IMG/VR virus record: IMGVR_UViG_3300034101_000658
Coordinates: 1-30,664 of that record
DNA length: 30,664 bases
Source: a virus
Direction: 5' to 3' (one strand)
Of this stretch, positions 7,701 through 16,004 are shown in pieces. The notes below the pieces were generated by a model, which saw only the letters and a program-made list of their open reading frames with translations, ran no database searches and was not told the DNA's origin. The position numbers were made by a program, and so were the translations under genes. Position 1 is the first letter of the stretch. Each line of letters begins with the position of its first letter.

Positions 7701-8152
7701 GCAAGAACCCTAGGCTCTGTAAAATATACCGCACCACTTTCTGGAACCGCAGCCGTATTTAAAGTTTGGAAAGTCTTATCCCCTCTATAATATTGAGTGC
7801 TAGTACCCGCCGTAATTGCTGGCTCTTTGCTATTAAATGTCGTCCAATCCGTACTTGACAAATATCCATCCACACTACCAGTCGCTACGGGAATGCTCAC
7901 CGTTCCGCTAGTATTGACAAGAGGTGAGCTAAATGTCAAAGCCGTTTGGTAAGTAGTACTATCAAGCGACCCATCTCCTTTTAAGAATTGTGAGCTAGTA
8001 CCACTCGCAATGTACTTTTGAAAGCGTTGATTGCCTCCGCTGCCTTTACCGATATAAAGATCGTACGTGTCAGTAGTGAATAGAGGCTCGGCAAGTTGTC
8101 CTTGTGGAATCCCTGCCGCTAAACCTCTTTTTATCTTTAATGTATTTGCCAT
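4739..8152 (-). CDS. Long tail fibre protein
   Basis: This 1137-residue protein starts with a virion-attachment type segment (NTLKIKRGLAAGIPQGQLAEPLFTTDTYDLYIG), common at the N-terminus of phage fibres. The shaft is Gly, Thr, Ser and Asn rich. A module of about 100 residues beginning LTNPVTGTGT occurs at 454-553 and again at 600-700. The distal part has repeated fibre motifs such as MTLDASGRLGIG (901-912) and ERMRITSGGNVGIG (1000-1013). No C-terminal S74 self-cleaving chaperone is seen; the chain ends in a short beta segment (TLYYLAFANPS). It should form the trimeric host-recognition fibre. It shares short motifs with the fibre gene upstream. Confidence 0.85.
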   Translation of the reverse strand: MANTLKIKRGLAAGIPQGQLAEPLFTTDTYDLYIGKGSGGNQRFQKYIASGTSSQFLKGDGSLDSTTYQTALTFSSPLVNTSGTVSIPVATGSVDGYLSSTDWTTFNSKEPAITAGTSTQYYRGDKTFQTLNTAAVPESGAVYFTEPRVLATVLTGLNLTGGGTIAATDSVLQAFGKVQNQISALVGGATYQGVWNASTNTPTLASGTGTKGYYYVVSVAGSTNLDGITDWKIGDWAIFNGTTWDKVDNTDAVSSVNGFTGAVNLALDNISDVDAASPTNAQLLRFNGTSSKWENWTPTYISAAITSLNGLTVATQTFADDTNVTITSAGTVHTLGWSGNLAVGRGGTGITTYTLGDILYSSAANVLSKLAGNTTTTKKFLNQTGDGTVSAAPVWSALVSGDIPNNAADTSGNAATATKLATARTLTIGATGKTFDGSANVSWTLADIGAQATLTNPVTGTGTAAQIAYFSNTSQITGSSTFTFSPTSTFSISNTATAGSGQAVAMNIIPNVNAAANDDILYGVRISPTFSNGVFTGVTQRALGVFGNVYINGTITSGTWNGTVIGATYGGAGTVSGILKANGSGTVSAAVAGTDFQAVLTNPVTGTGTTGQLTYFNGTTTVTGSSTLTYTPTSTLNLNNSVSPSASPSAKGMNITSSLTATANNDLLVGLDVFPSFTNGAFTGVTNYALRVIGPVLLSGATTLSGALSGTSATFSSSVNATNGLLIGNGGATATTNYLPKFTGASTIGNSIIQDASTYIEVAGYALLRRGGKNLIVNPNYSILNLYAEIATDTGMDLSLSTNGTTKQLYLNTSGNLGLGVTPSAWGSGTFGFDIGSGSAIYNPGSGNQTQILNNSYNNGTNFIFKNSSAAARYRMIGAAHEWYSADSGTAGNAITFTQAMTLDASGRLGIGTSSVPIGVSIFRPTTTQGDTKTNLLVFDTTSYATGVGGGISLGGYYDSSSNEAYTFGYIKGAKENATNGDYASYLSFGTRANGGSPTERMRITSGGNVGIGCTPNYGKLEIQGATTDKRLYVGTAAFYSNSIDILGISSIGGEIAVGISGSELQFWTNATKRMTITNGGNIEATGSIKTGAPTSGTAKPWKLGSRIVGTCTTSTTAYLEVDVDGTLYYLAFANPS

Positions 8153-8162
8153 TTATATATTT

Positions 8163-9590
8163 TTACCAAGTTCCGCAATCAATTGTGTCGTTGACACCGA
8201 TTTTGTTATTAAATGTAGTCCAATCACTTGTACTCAAAGCACCTCTCACACTCGAACTCGCCGTAGGTAGGTTAAATGTATGTGTATCATTTAAGCTATT
8301 TATATTAAAATCACTACCCGTTGTCCCCGTAGCTAAGTATTGCACTTGAGCGGTTAGACCGTTTAGTGCATTGATACCCGTAGAGAAAGTAGTAATGATT
8401 TGACAAAGGTTGTTGTCCTCCGTATGCAAAGTTATCGTTCTTCCAGCATGAGTAACATATATCCTTATGGCAAGTCTCTCTGTTGCCGTTAATATTGTCT
8501 CTGGGACTGGCAACGTAGAGAAATAAGCCTCAACCGCAGTACCTCCAGTTATTGCGTCTGGATTTGTTGACCCACTTGCAATTAATGTGAATGTAGTTCC
8601 ATCATATTTATAAAGCTCTACATAATAGGTAGGATTACCGCCTCCACTTGACGCTTGGAAGAATGTCTCAAAATTCCAGTTACCCGCAGGTATCTTTAGC
8701 AAATTTGGATCATTTGCATCGGTTAAAAATGATGCTATATATCCGTTTGCATTTATTGTAAAATTAGTACCAGCACCGAAAACGGGAGTCTTATTCATCT
8801 CATAATAAGTAACCCCACCAATTGTACCTTGGTTAACTGATCCGTTTAAATAATATGATACGGATGCGCCTCCGCCTCCGCCTCCACTTGGAAAATCTCC
8901 AAGGCTGCCATCACCCCTTACGTATTGTGATGCCAACCCAGACCCAGTAACCGCAATTGTACCATTGCTTGTCAAAGGCGAGTTACTAACCGTAAAAGCG
9001 GCTGGCATTGTAAGCCCTACGCTTGTAAGCCCCGTATCGGTATCCGTACCATTCACCCATGCCGTACCATTGTATTTAAGCACTTGATTAGTGCTTGGTG
9101 AAGTGATCGTAACATCTCCAAGTTGGCCTAAATTATAATCCCCTTCCGTTGCCACAACATCGCCCGTTCTGCCAAATACACTTGTTACGGGAGCCGTATC
9201 AATATCGCTCCATGAGGCTTGTAAAGTCGAGCCGTCTTGCTTTGTAAGAGTAAGTGTCTTGGTTGTCGTACCGCTTACATTTGCCGCAGTTAGGCTCCTA
9301 TCGTATGCAGTGTCCCATTCCGCTTGCTCCGCATCACTAGGGAGGCTATAACCAGCCGCATAAGTAACCGCCAAAGTACCACTTTGAGTAAGTGGGCTAT
9401 TTGCAACACTAAAACCCGTAGGCATTGTAAGCCCTACGGATGTAATATTGGTAGCCGCCCCACTCGCACTATAATCCAAATTCACGTAAACGGGACTCGG
9501 CTGCCCTCCACTTATCGTAATATCGGTTACATCATAAGTAACCTTTATGACGGGTTGTGTTGATGTATATGTAACTTTAATTAATATCAT
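8163..9590 (-). CDS. Second tail fibre / appendage protein
   Basis: This 475-residue protein is a second fibre. SVGLTMP-SPLT modules occur twice (about residues 51-75 and 195-220). A glycine run (about residues 240-246, coded by GGA/GGC triplets) acts as a hinge before a globular beta domain at about 250-400. The C-terminus (SDWTTFNNK) and the VRGDGSLGDF motif match segments near residues 100 and 55 of the larger fibre, so the two share modules. Its start overlaps the stop of the baseplate-like gene, and it probably links baseplate and distal fibre. Which fibre binds the receptor cannot be told from sequence. Confidence 0.75.
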   Translation of the reverse strand: MILIKVTYTSTQPVIKVTYDVTDITISGGQPSPVYVNLDYSASGAATNITSVGLTMPTGFSVANSPLTQSGTLAVTYAAGYSLPSDAEQAEWDTAYDRSLTAANVSGTTTKTLTLTKQDGSTLQASWSDIDTAPVTSVFGRTGDVVATEGDYNLGQLGDVTITSPSTNQVLKYNGTAWVNGTDTDTGLTSVGLTMPAAFTVSNSPLTSNGTIAVTGSGLASQYVRGDGSLGDFPSGGGGGGASVSYYLNGSVNQGTIGGVTYYEMNKTPVFGAGTNFTINANGYIASFLTDANDPNLLKIPAGNWNFETFFQASSGGGNPTYYVELYKYDGTTFTLIASGSTNPDAITGGTAVEAYFSTLPVPETILTATERLAIRIYVTHAGRTITLHTEDNNLCQIITTFSTGINALNGLTAQVQYLATGTTGSDFNINSLNDTHTFNLPTASSSVRGALSTSDWTTFNNKIGVNDTIDCGTW

Positions 9591-9928
9591 TATGAGGTAA
9601 CTTGGTTTTGAACTTCAACGTAGCCTTGCATCCAAGTATATTTATTAGTAGAGATGGTAACTTCAAGCTCGTAAGTATATTCACCAGCCGTATAAGCCGC
9701 AGTCTGAACGGGAGTTAACGTTACTTTTCTTGTATTGTTATCGATCTGAACAAAAGTAGCATTAAGCCACTCGATCATAACCGTTCCGCTAGTATTCTTG
9801 GCTTGTAGCTTAAAGCTATAAGTAGATACATCAAGAGGCGTATCCTCGCATTGATCTTCGTAGAAAGAATAGCTGATAACATAGGTATCTCCCTTTTTTA
9901 TCGGCTTCATGTTTAATTCACCTATCAT
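9590..9928 (-). CDS. Baseplate-upper-protein-like N-terminal domain protein
   Basis: This 112-residue protein is all-beta, with KPIKKGDTYVISYSFY near the start followed by TLTPVQTAAYTAGEYTYELEV. That rhythm resembles the N-terminal domain of phage baseplate upper proteins (BppU-like), which docks appendages on the baseplate. It precedes two fibre genes, which fits. The start at 9928 overlaps the previous stop (ATGA); an ATG at 9910 is preceded by an AGGTGA sequence and could be used instead, making 106 residues. Confidence 0.55.
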   Translation of the reverse strand: MIGELNMKPIKKGDTYVISYSFYEDQCEDTPLDVSTYSFKLQAKNTSGTVMIEWLNATFVQIDNNTRKVTLTPVQTAAYTAGEYTYELEVTISTNKYTWMQGYVEVQNQVTS

Positions 9929-10146
9929 GGCTTATCGGCTTTATCTTTTAATTCTAATTTAATTTCATTAAGAGCTTGCATAATTTCTTTGAACTGAATC
10001 GCAGTCTCGTCCTCTTTCTTTTCAAGAGTCTTTAGCCTAAGATCATGCTCTCTTAGCTTTATTTTCATATCGGTATAAATCCGAATAGCACCGAGTCCAA
10101 ATGCTATTGTTTGTATCCCTAAAACTAACCAGAAATTTGCTTCCAT
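9925..10146 (-). CDS. Small membrane-anchored coiled-coil protein (XhlA-like topology)
   Basis: This 73-residue protein has one N-terminal hydrophobic helix (about residues 4-22), then a charged coiled coil rich in Lys, Glu and Leu (LREHDLRLKTLEKKEDE). The layout resembles hemolysin XhlA-type proteins that assist holins, but the gene lies among tail genes rather than in the lysis cassette. A tail-tip membrane-interacting role is an alternative. Assignment is by topology only. Confidence 0.55.
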   Translation of the reverse strand: MEANFWLVLGIQTIAFGLGAIRIYTDMKIKLREHDLRLKTLEKKEDETAIQFKEIMQALNEIKLELKDKADKP

Positions 10147-10170
10147 TTGCTATTAAAATTACATAATTTT

Positions 10171-10791
10171 TTACAATGCGATATATACCGCTTTTACTAC
10201 TTTCCCGTTAAATGAGCTGCCAATACTTATAACAAAATTTGGCGATGTTCCAGTTACAGTGTAGTTGTAATACCATGTGCCATCTATCCCAACTGCCACG
10301 AGTTTAAAGGTTGCTGGGTTTCTACCAGTTATGTTACCGCTTGCTACGGTGTAGCTATCTACGGTTGTAATCTCAGTCAGAGGACCAGTCCCTTGGAGAG
10401 TAAAATTATAGCTAGAGTTTTGGCCGATGCTAGAGCTTAGTGATAAGTCTTGTATAATGCAGTCAAATTCGTACACTTTGTAGTTGCCACTTGCATCAAT
10501 CATGTCTAAATACCCTACAAAAGCCGCATCAGTGCCTTCAATAAAATTATCGAAAAAAGTTATAGGCTGCAAATTTGATTGTACCATCTTTACTAGACCG
10601 CTTCCGCTAATAGAGAAGCTAGTTCTATTGGGTAGGTATTCTCTAAATACTCCATTTGTTCTCGGAGCCAACTCTAAAAAATCCCTAGTAATACTTATTG
10701 TAGCATCTTTAGTACACGCAAAAGGATAGACATTACCACCTGCGTTCGTAAATGCTAAAACTAAACCTTGCGCCGTTACTACTTCTGCCAT
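10171..10791 (-). CDS. Tail-tube-like virion protein
   Basis: This 206-residue protein contains a segment typical of siphovirus tail tube proteins: an early strand, then DATISITRDFLELAPRTNG, a central SFSISGSGLV strand and a C-terminal beta pair. After about residue 140 a separate small beta domain follows (TVASGNITGRNPATFKLVAVG). The main tail tube candidate lies elsewhere (16005-16436), so this could be a tube paralogue at the distal end, or a decoration of the tail tip. It follows the tail tip gene by one base. Confidence 0.55.
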   Translation of the reverse strand: MAEVVTAQGLVLAFTNAGGNVYPFACTKDATISITRDFLELAPRTNGVFREYLPNRTSFSISGSGLVKMVQSNLQPITFFDNFIEGTDAAFVGYLDMIDASGNYKVYEFDCIIQDLSLSSSIGQNSSYNFTLQGTGPLTEITTVDSYTVASGNITGRNPATFKLVAVGIDGTWYYNYTVTGTSPNFVISIGSSFNGKVVKAVYIAL

Positions 10792-10792
10792 A

Positions 10793-13225
10793 TTAATTTG
10801 TTAAATATCTTTCTACATAAGTATCAAATGTTTGTGCATTTGACGCCGTATAACTAAATGTCATTTCTCCTCCGTTCAAGTCTAGTGAATATATGTTGGT
10901 ATCTATCCAAACAGTTAAAATATCATTTGTTGCAAGTGTTACACTATTTGTACTCAAATCGACGTTAAAAGGCTCTGGCAAGTTATTTATATTAACACTT
11001 TGTGTGTTAATAGCCGTACCATTCTTTCTAAGCTCAAAATTTACTGGTGTAGTACCATTGGATGTAACATAACCAGATACATTGCAAGCAATATTTACGG
11101 TAATATTATTTGTACCAATATAAGTAATGTTTGATGTGCCTCCAAGCGTAAAGTCAGCAGCACTTACTATTGTAAAAGGTACAAAGTTTGTAGATGAATA
11201 AGAGCCAGTTGTAACATCTGCTTCAAATGTTTTAGTTACGTTTGCGCCTGGGTCTTTTACGCTATCATAAACCTCAATTAGCGTTGCACTCCAAGTAGCC
11301 GAAGAGAAATCAATCTCTTTCATGTTCAAAACATAATAAATCTTATTTGGGTCATCATCAACAAATATAAATGTGTTAATTAATCCAATTGGGTCTGCCC
11401 CTGCATTAAATTTAAGGCCATAACAATTAACATCTATCTTATTTCTATTAAATCTATTATGCTCCCAGTAAGGTATCAATGCTTGTTGCAAGAATGGATA
11501 TCTTTCATCTGCATATCTATACCTAAACCATTCTGCGTTTGTAAAGGTTATTTGATCTGACTCAAATAAACTACCCTTAAAATTATATGATACGTTGTCC
11601 TCTAAATACGTATAATTTTCTGATGTGTTTCTTAGCGTTCCACTCTTTTCGTACTTAACCTCATGTCCAGTAATATTTGATCTTCTTTCATCTGTGTTAA
11701 ATATTGGAATTGTCTCAAGAGAAAAGTTCTTTATTTCTACTTGATTATCAACATATCCTTGTCTTAAATCACCAAAAAATGAAACCTTAAATTTTCCAGC
11801 ATAAGGAGTTGCGTCAGATTTTACACTGATGCTATTAAAATAATCTATATTTATATTTTTAGCTGGGTCTACAAAAAACTTTAAACCACCAGGTGGTAAT
11901 ATGCTAGTTGCTGGATTAAATGAAATCCATTTACCTTCTTGATCTAAACTAAATGTACCAAAATTTGTTTCTAAAACTACAAATGCAACAGTAACGTTTC
12001 CATTGCTGATACTAAAATTATTAATATCAAAATATTTATATTTAAAATCAAAAGATAAATTGACTGAATCTAAAGTTCTTAAATAACAATATTCTGATTG
12101 TATCCAACAAAAGTTAGTATCATCAGCTTTTAATCTATAAAATGCTTTTCTTTCTGAAAGTATTGTATCAACATACAATTCACTTATTCCATATGAATCT
12201 GTATTTGCATTTGGACTAGACCAAATACCCCAATAAAATGTCCAGTTTGATAAAGTAAATTGTTTTAAAGAAGCATTTGAACTTACAAGTGTGCCTCTAG
12301 TAAAAGATGAATTTTGAACACATTCAGGAAACATTTCATATTGCTTGATAACACTATCAAACTTTGTGCGTCTGTTAATGTATCTAAGCATCTCTGGAGC
12401 AATAGGCTGCATATTTTCGCCTACTCCAATATTTGCATCGTATCTTCTATTTACCGTTGCTCTGCCACCTCCTACTTGGTTCCTAAAGCCTCTTAGATTT
12501 ACATTTGTAGGTATATATAAATCTTCTAATCTAAGGAAATACCATTGGCCTTTGTATTGAAACATTGTCTGGCCAAATGATGTATTAATTTTATTTAATG
12601 CTTCAAGTTTGCTATCATATTGCTTAGGCTCTTGCATAAAAGTCCTAGCATCAAAATAACACTGATCTAAACACATATCTGTGTTTGTGCTATTCATTGA
12701 AGTATGATACAAAGAGTTATAAACCCTAGATTGTACTAAGCTCTGTGGAGATTCTTCTAGGCAATAACCAATAGCAGTCCAAGGTGTTAATTTTCCTACA
12801 ACCTCAGCTCCATTATTGCTAAATTGCTTTTCTGATAATTGTCCTATTCCTTCCGTTGCAGTAAGTGTCAAAACATGCTCACCTGCTATCCATGTCTCTT
12901 GAAAATTATCTTGTAAAATAAATCCATACCAATAAGGAGTGAAACTACCAAAGGAGAATATTACCTCAATGTCGTTGTCATTATTTGTAACAAAGTTATC
13001 CATCGTTACAGATGAATCACTTGCTATTATATTTATTGTAGCTTGTTGCGGTCTATAAGGCTTAAATAAATTCTCATCTGTATTATATTCTGATAATACA
13101 AATGGCCTTGCGGCTGGAGTCAGATATGTAACACCACCAGTCCAACCTTCAAATAATAATTGAACTGTGCAAGTATCACCTTCTCTGCTTTTAAATTCAA
13201 TCCTATATTTTTCGCTTCTAGCCAA
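10793..13225 (-). CDS. Tail tip / baseplate hub protein
   Basis: This 810-residue protein follows the tape measure gene, the usual place for distal tail and tail-associated proteins. The first 200 residues are beta-rich (YRIEFKSREGDTCTVQLLFEG) and are followed by aromatic-rich domains, as in hub proteins that cap the tail tube and carry fibres. The C-terminal 130 residues look like an immunoglobulin-like or fibronectin-like domain. I see no peptidase or lysozyme motif. The start codon appears to be TTG at 13225, overlapping the tape measure stop; the next in-frame ATG lies too far inside. Confidence 0.7.
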   Translation of the reverse strand: MARSEKYRIEFKSREGDTCTVQLLFEGWTGGVTYLTPAARPFVLSEYNTDENLFKPYRPQQATINIIASDSSVTMDNFVTNNDNDIEVIFSFGSFTPYWYGFILQDNFQETWIAGEHVLTLTATEGIGQLSEKQFSNNGAEVVGKLTPWTAIGYCLEESPQSLVQSRVYNSLYHTSMNSTNTDMCLDQCYFDARTFMQEPKQYDSKLEALNKINTSFGQTMFQYKGQWYFLRLEDLYIPTNVNLRGFRNQVGGGRATVNRRYDANIGVGENMQPIAPEMLRYINRRTKFDSVIKQYEMFPECVQNSSFTRGTLVSSNASLKQFTLSNWTFYWGIWSSPNANTDSYGISELYVDTILSERKAFYRLKADDTNFCWIQSEYCYLRTLDSVNLSFDFKYKYFDINNFSISNGNVTVAFVVLETNFGTFSLDQEGKWISFNPATSILPPGGLKFFVDPAKNINIDYFNSISVKSDATPYAGKFKVSFFGDLRQGYVDNQVEIKNFSLETIPIFNTDERRSNITGHEVKYEKSGTLRNTSENYTYLEDNVSYNFKGSLFESDQITFTNAEWFRYRYADERYPFLQQALIPYWEHNRFNRNKIDVNCYGLKFNAGADPIGLINTFIFVDDDPNKIYYVLNMKEIDFSSATWSATLIEVYDSVKDPGANVTKTFEADVTTGSYSSTNFVPFTIVSAADFTLGGTSNITYIGTNNITVNIACNVSGYVTSNGTTPVNFELRKNGTAINTQSVNINNLPEPFNVDLSTNSVTLATNDILTVWIDTNIYSLDLNGGEMTFSYTASNAQTFDTYVERYLTN

Positions 13226-15371
13226 TTCTATTAATATTAGTGTTTGTTCTATTTATCGCACCCACCAAATCTGAACCTCTGAGACTTAGGCTTACTGCGC
13301 CACTCATTGCGAGACCTCCAGCTCCTACTGCACTAAAATTAGGTCCAGCAGCGCTTCTACCAAATCCTAAAGCTCCAGCAAATGCTTTACCAAATACTTG
13401 GAATCCAGTTAATCCAGTTTTAGCTTGTGATGCTGCAGAAAATCCTCCAGTTAAAATTGTTGCAAGTAATGTAACAATACCAGTTGCTAATATTTTTGCA
13501 GCTAATTGTTTTAAATTATCTAAAACTGCTTTACCAAATTCTTTAAATGTGAATTTACCAGTGGTTAATAAATTAGTAAACTGTTCTTGTAATGGACTAA
13601 AAAATACATCATTTAATAAATTAGCAGTATCTCTAGTGTTATTTACAAGATTAGATGCTTGTTTTTTCATCTCATCTTGCATTTTAATTAAAGGAGCAAA
13701 TACTTTTTCATAAGCACCTGGTCCTTTACCCAATACATTTGATGTATCTAATGGCTGAAATTGACTTATACTTTTCTTTGTTTCTTCTCTTAATCTTTTT
13801 GCAGCAGCTCTAATTTGTTCTGTATTACCAAAAAACGCATCTACAACTGCACCACCAGCTTTATTTATATTAGAAGTTTTTGTATCTTCTACTATTTGTA
13901 AAGCTAATCTATCAAGAGCTTCTTTTAATTTAATTCTTACTTCTCCAAATGCTTTAGGCAATTCTTTAGCGGATGAAACACTTATACCATCAAATACATT
14001 TGGAAAATCATCTTGTAATTGTTGTAATATTTCATTAAACTTAGTTACAGAATTTGTTCCTTTCGTTAAATCTAATGAACCTAAATCATCAAATAATTCT
14101 GTGCCTCTTTTTAATTTAGTTTCATCATCAAAAAACTTAAAAAAGTCTAAATATTCTTTAGGTAATTTATATGCTTCAAAATATTGTTTAACTGACTTTG
14201 CACCATCATCAAAATATTTAGAATTATTAATTATTGATGTATTTTCTTTATCAATAGTATCAATTAATTCTTGTTTTCTATTATTTAAATCAAATACTTT
14301 ATTTGCAAATTCAGATTGAACTTTTATATTTTCCTCTTGTACATTAATTTCATTAACAATAGCTGCACTTATATCTGAAGATGTACCAATTAATCTTTTT
14401 TTATTATTATTTGTTTTTCTTTCAGATTCAATTAAACTTGTTTGTGATTTTAAAAGTCTGTCATTTTCTAATACAAGTTTATCAATGGTATTTATTTCAT
14501 CAATATATGCTTGTATTTTAGCTCTTGAAATTAAAACTTGTGTATATTCTTTAGTAGCATTTTTAATAGCTTCTATATTTTGTACACCAATTTTTAAATC
14601 ACCATAATAATCTTTAGAAATTTTTTGTAATTCTTTTAAAGCATTATTTTGTTCTTCATTACTTGATGTTAAATCAGTTGCTTTTTTAGTTAAATTTTGT
14701 ATAAGCGCTATTTGTCCTGATTGACTTGCACTAGCATCATTTGTTATTTGTACAAGAGACTGTTGATTTTTGATATATTCATCAAATACTTTATTTGATT
14801 TTTCAATATCAATTCTAAGTTTATTTTGTTTCCCAGTAATAGCATCTATAATACCACCTAAACTACCATATTTTTGTACTAAAAATGTGATTATAGTTGT
14901 TACAGCACTAAAAGCTAAAAATAAACCAGCTGGTCCTTTAAGTTGCCCTATTAATGCTTGAGTTGCACCTTTCAATCCTTCACTTTGTGATGACAAATTA
15001 CCAAAACCTTGAATTATACCTGGTAGGTTATTTTGTATGCCAATAAATCCAAAAGGTAAATCTTGTAATGTAAGTGATAAACTACTTAATGCAGTTCTTG
15101 CGGTTTTACTCGCATCACTTGTTTTTTGTAATTTAGGTGCAGTCGTTTCTGATTCTGTTCCTAATCTATCAAATGATTTTATTAAATTTTGTTGAGTTAT
15201 ACTTGTTCTAGCAAACTCTCTTGATAATTTATTTAATTGTTTATCTCCTGTTGGAAGAGAATTGATTTTTGCAGATAATTGATCAAGTCTGCCAGTTACT
15301 TGTTTTATTGTGGCTAATAATTGATCGGCATTGGCCTTTAAGGCTACTTGTAATTCTGCATTTTGACTCAT
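13218..15371 (-). CDS. Tail tape measure protein
   Basis: This 717-residue protein sets tail length and is ejected with DNA. It is mostly helical, with long charged coiled coils (about residues 180-400), a hydrophobic segment at 148-167 (GLFLAFSAVTTIITFLVQ) and a hydrophobic, Ala/Gly-rich C-terminal part (about 620-690). The LQDLPFGFIGIQNNLPGI stretch (102-119) is a pattern I associate with Bacteroidota phage tape measures. By the family rule of about 0.15 nm per residue the tail would be near 100 nm. The DNA is notably AT-rich. The start overlaps the chaperone stop (ATGA). Confidence 0.85.
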   Translation of the reverse strand: MSQNAELQVALKANADQLLATIKQVTGRLDQLSAKINSLPTGDKQLNKLSREFARTSITQQNLIKSFDRLGTESETTAPKLQKTSDASKTARTALSSLSLTLQDLPFGFIGIQNNLPGIIQGFGNLSSQSEGLKGATQALIGQLKGPAGLFLAFSAVTTIITFLVQKYGSLGGIIDAITGKQNKLRIDIEKSNKVFDEYIKNQQSLVQITNDASASQSGQIALIQNLTKKATDLTSSNEEQNNALKELQKISKDYYGDLKIGVQNIEAIKNATKEYTQVLISRAKIQAYIDEINTIDKLVLENDRLLKSQTSLIESERKTNNNKKRLIGTSSDISAAIVNEINVQEENIKVQSEFANKVFDLNNRKQELIDTIDKENTSIINNSKYFDDGAKSVKQYFEAYKLPKEYLDFFKFFDDETKLKRGTELFDDLGSLDLTKGTNSVTKFNEILQQLQDDFPNVFDGISVSSAKELPKAFGEVRIKLKEALDRLALQIVEDTKTSNINKAGGAVVDAFFGNTEQIRAAAKRLREETKKSISQFQPLDTSNVLGKGPGAYEKVFAPLIKMQDEMKKQASNLVNNTRDTANLLNDVFFSPLQEQFTNLLTTGKFTFKEFGKAVLDNLKQLAAKILATGIVTLLATILTGGFSAASQAKTGLTGFQVFGKAFAGALGFGRSAAGPNFSAVGAGGLAMSGAVSLSLRGSDLVGAINRTNTNINRIG

Positions 15372-16002
15372 TTTGCCAATCTTTTAAATATTTCCTTATA
15401 TTCTTCTTCGTCTATTTTACCTACTTCCTCATCACCTGGTAACTCCCATAATTGCTCTGGTGTTTTTGGTGCAGTTTTTGGATCACCCATTAACCGCACC
15501 ATTGTAAACATCAGCATTCTGACAAGTCTATACTGATCTACTTTAGTATCATTATGTCCATTTAACATTAATGAAAAATGTCTAGGACTAATAGCATAGA
15601 ACTTATCAGGCAATAATTTTAGTTCACCAAAAGCAAACTGCTCTATTTCTTGCCACGAGTATTCTTTTTTTTTGTTTGCGTATCTTTTTGAGTTTCTTTT
15701 ATAAATTCATTCTCACTCCATAATTTAATAATCTCTTGTATTTGATTAAGAAAACTCTCGTTTTTAAGATTTTTCTCAATTGTATCTACAAAAAACTCTA
15801 AATTATATTCTGGTACAATCTCTTTAATTAAACAATTATTGTAATATCCACTATAAATAATGTGAGCTATGCCAATTTCGTTTAATTCATTATTCTCAAA
15901 ACCAACGCCAGTAGAAAATTTTTCAGAAAGGTAGCGGAAGCTAGCCATTCCGAATTTGATGCCAATTTTTTTGTCATCAATAGTAATAGTAGTATAATTC
16001 AT
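15368..16002 (-). CDS. Tail assembly chaperone, frameshifted long form (gpGT-like)
   Basis: The frame that starts at 16002 slips by -1 at A AAA AAG (15664-15670) and continues to 15368, giving a fusion of 113 + 98 = 211 residues. After the slip the new frame reads EYSWQEIEQFAFGELKLLPD without a stop and joins the 81-residue downstream frame, which otherwise has only a TTG start. Two proteins sharing an N-terminus, made by -1 slippage just before the tape measure gene, is the hallmark of siphovirus tail chaperones that coat the tape measure during tail assembly. The long form joins tube subunits to that complex. Confidence 0.8.
15643..16002 (-). CDS. Tail assembly chaperone, short form (gpG-like)
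   Basis: Unshifted translation ends at 15643 and yields 119 residues with a lysine-rich tail (QTKKKNTRGKK). The first 100 residues are an alpha/beta start (YTTITIDDKKIGIKFGMASFRYL) followed by helices, as expected for the gpG-type chaperone. It follows the tail tube gene by two bases. The abundant short form and the rarer long form would be made from one messenger in a ratio set by the slippery site. Confidence 0.8.
   Translation of the reverse strand: MNYTTITIDDKKIGIKFGMASFRYLSEKFSTGVGFENNELNEIGIAHIIYSGYYNNCLIKEIVPEYNLEFFVDTIEKNLKNESFLNQIQEIIKLWSENEFIKETQKDTQTKKKNTRGKK
15664..15670 (-). promoter_or_regulatory. -1 ribosomal frameshift site A AAA AAG
   Basis: In the chaperone reading frame codons 110-113 read ACA AAA AAA AAG. 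The heptamer A AAA AAG lies in the correct phase for tandem slippage, the same heptamer used by E. coli dnaX. It is part of a run of nine A. I see no strong stimulatory hairpin directly downstream. Confidence 0.8.
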
Positions 16003-16004
16003 AA

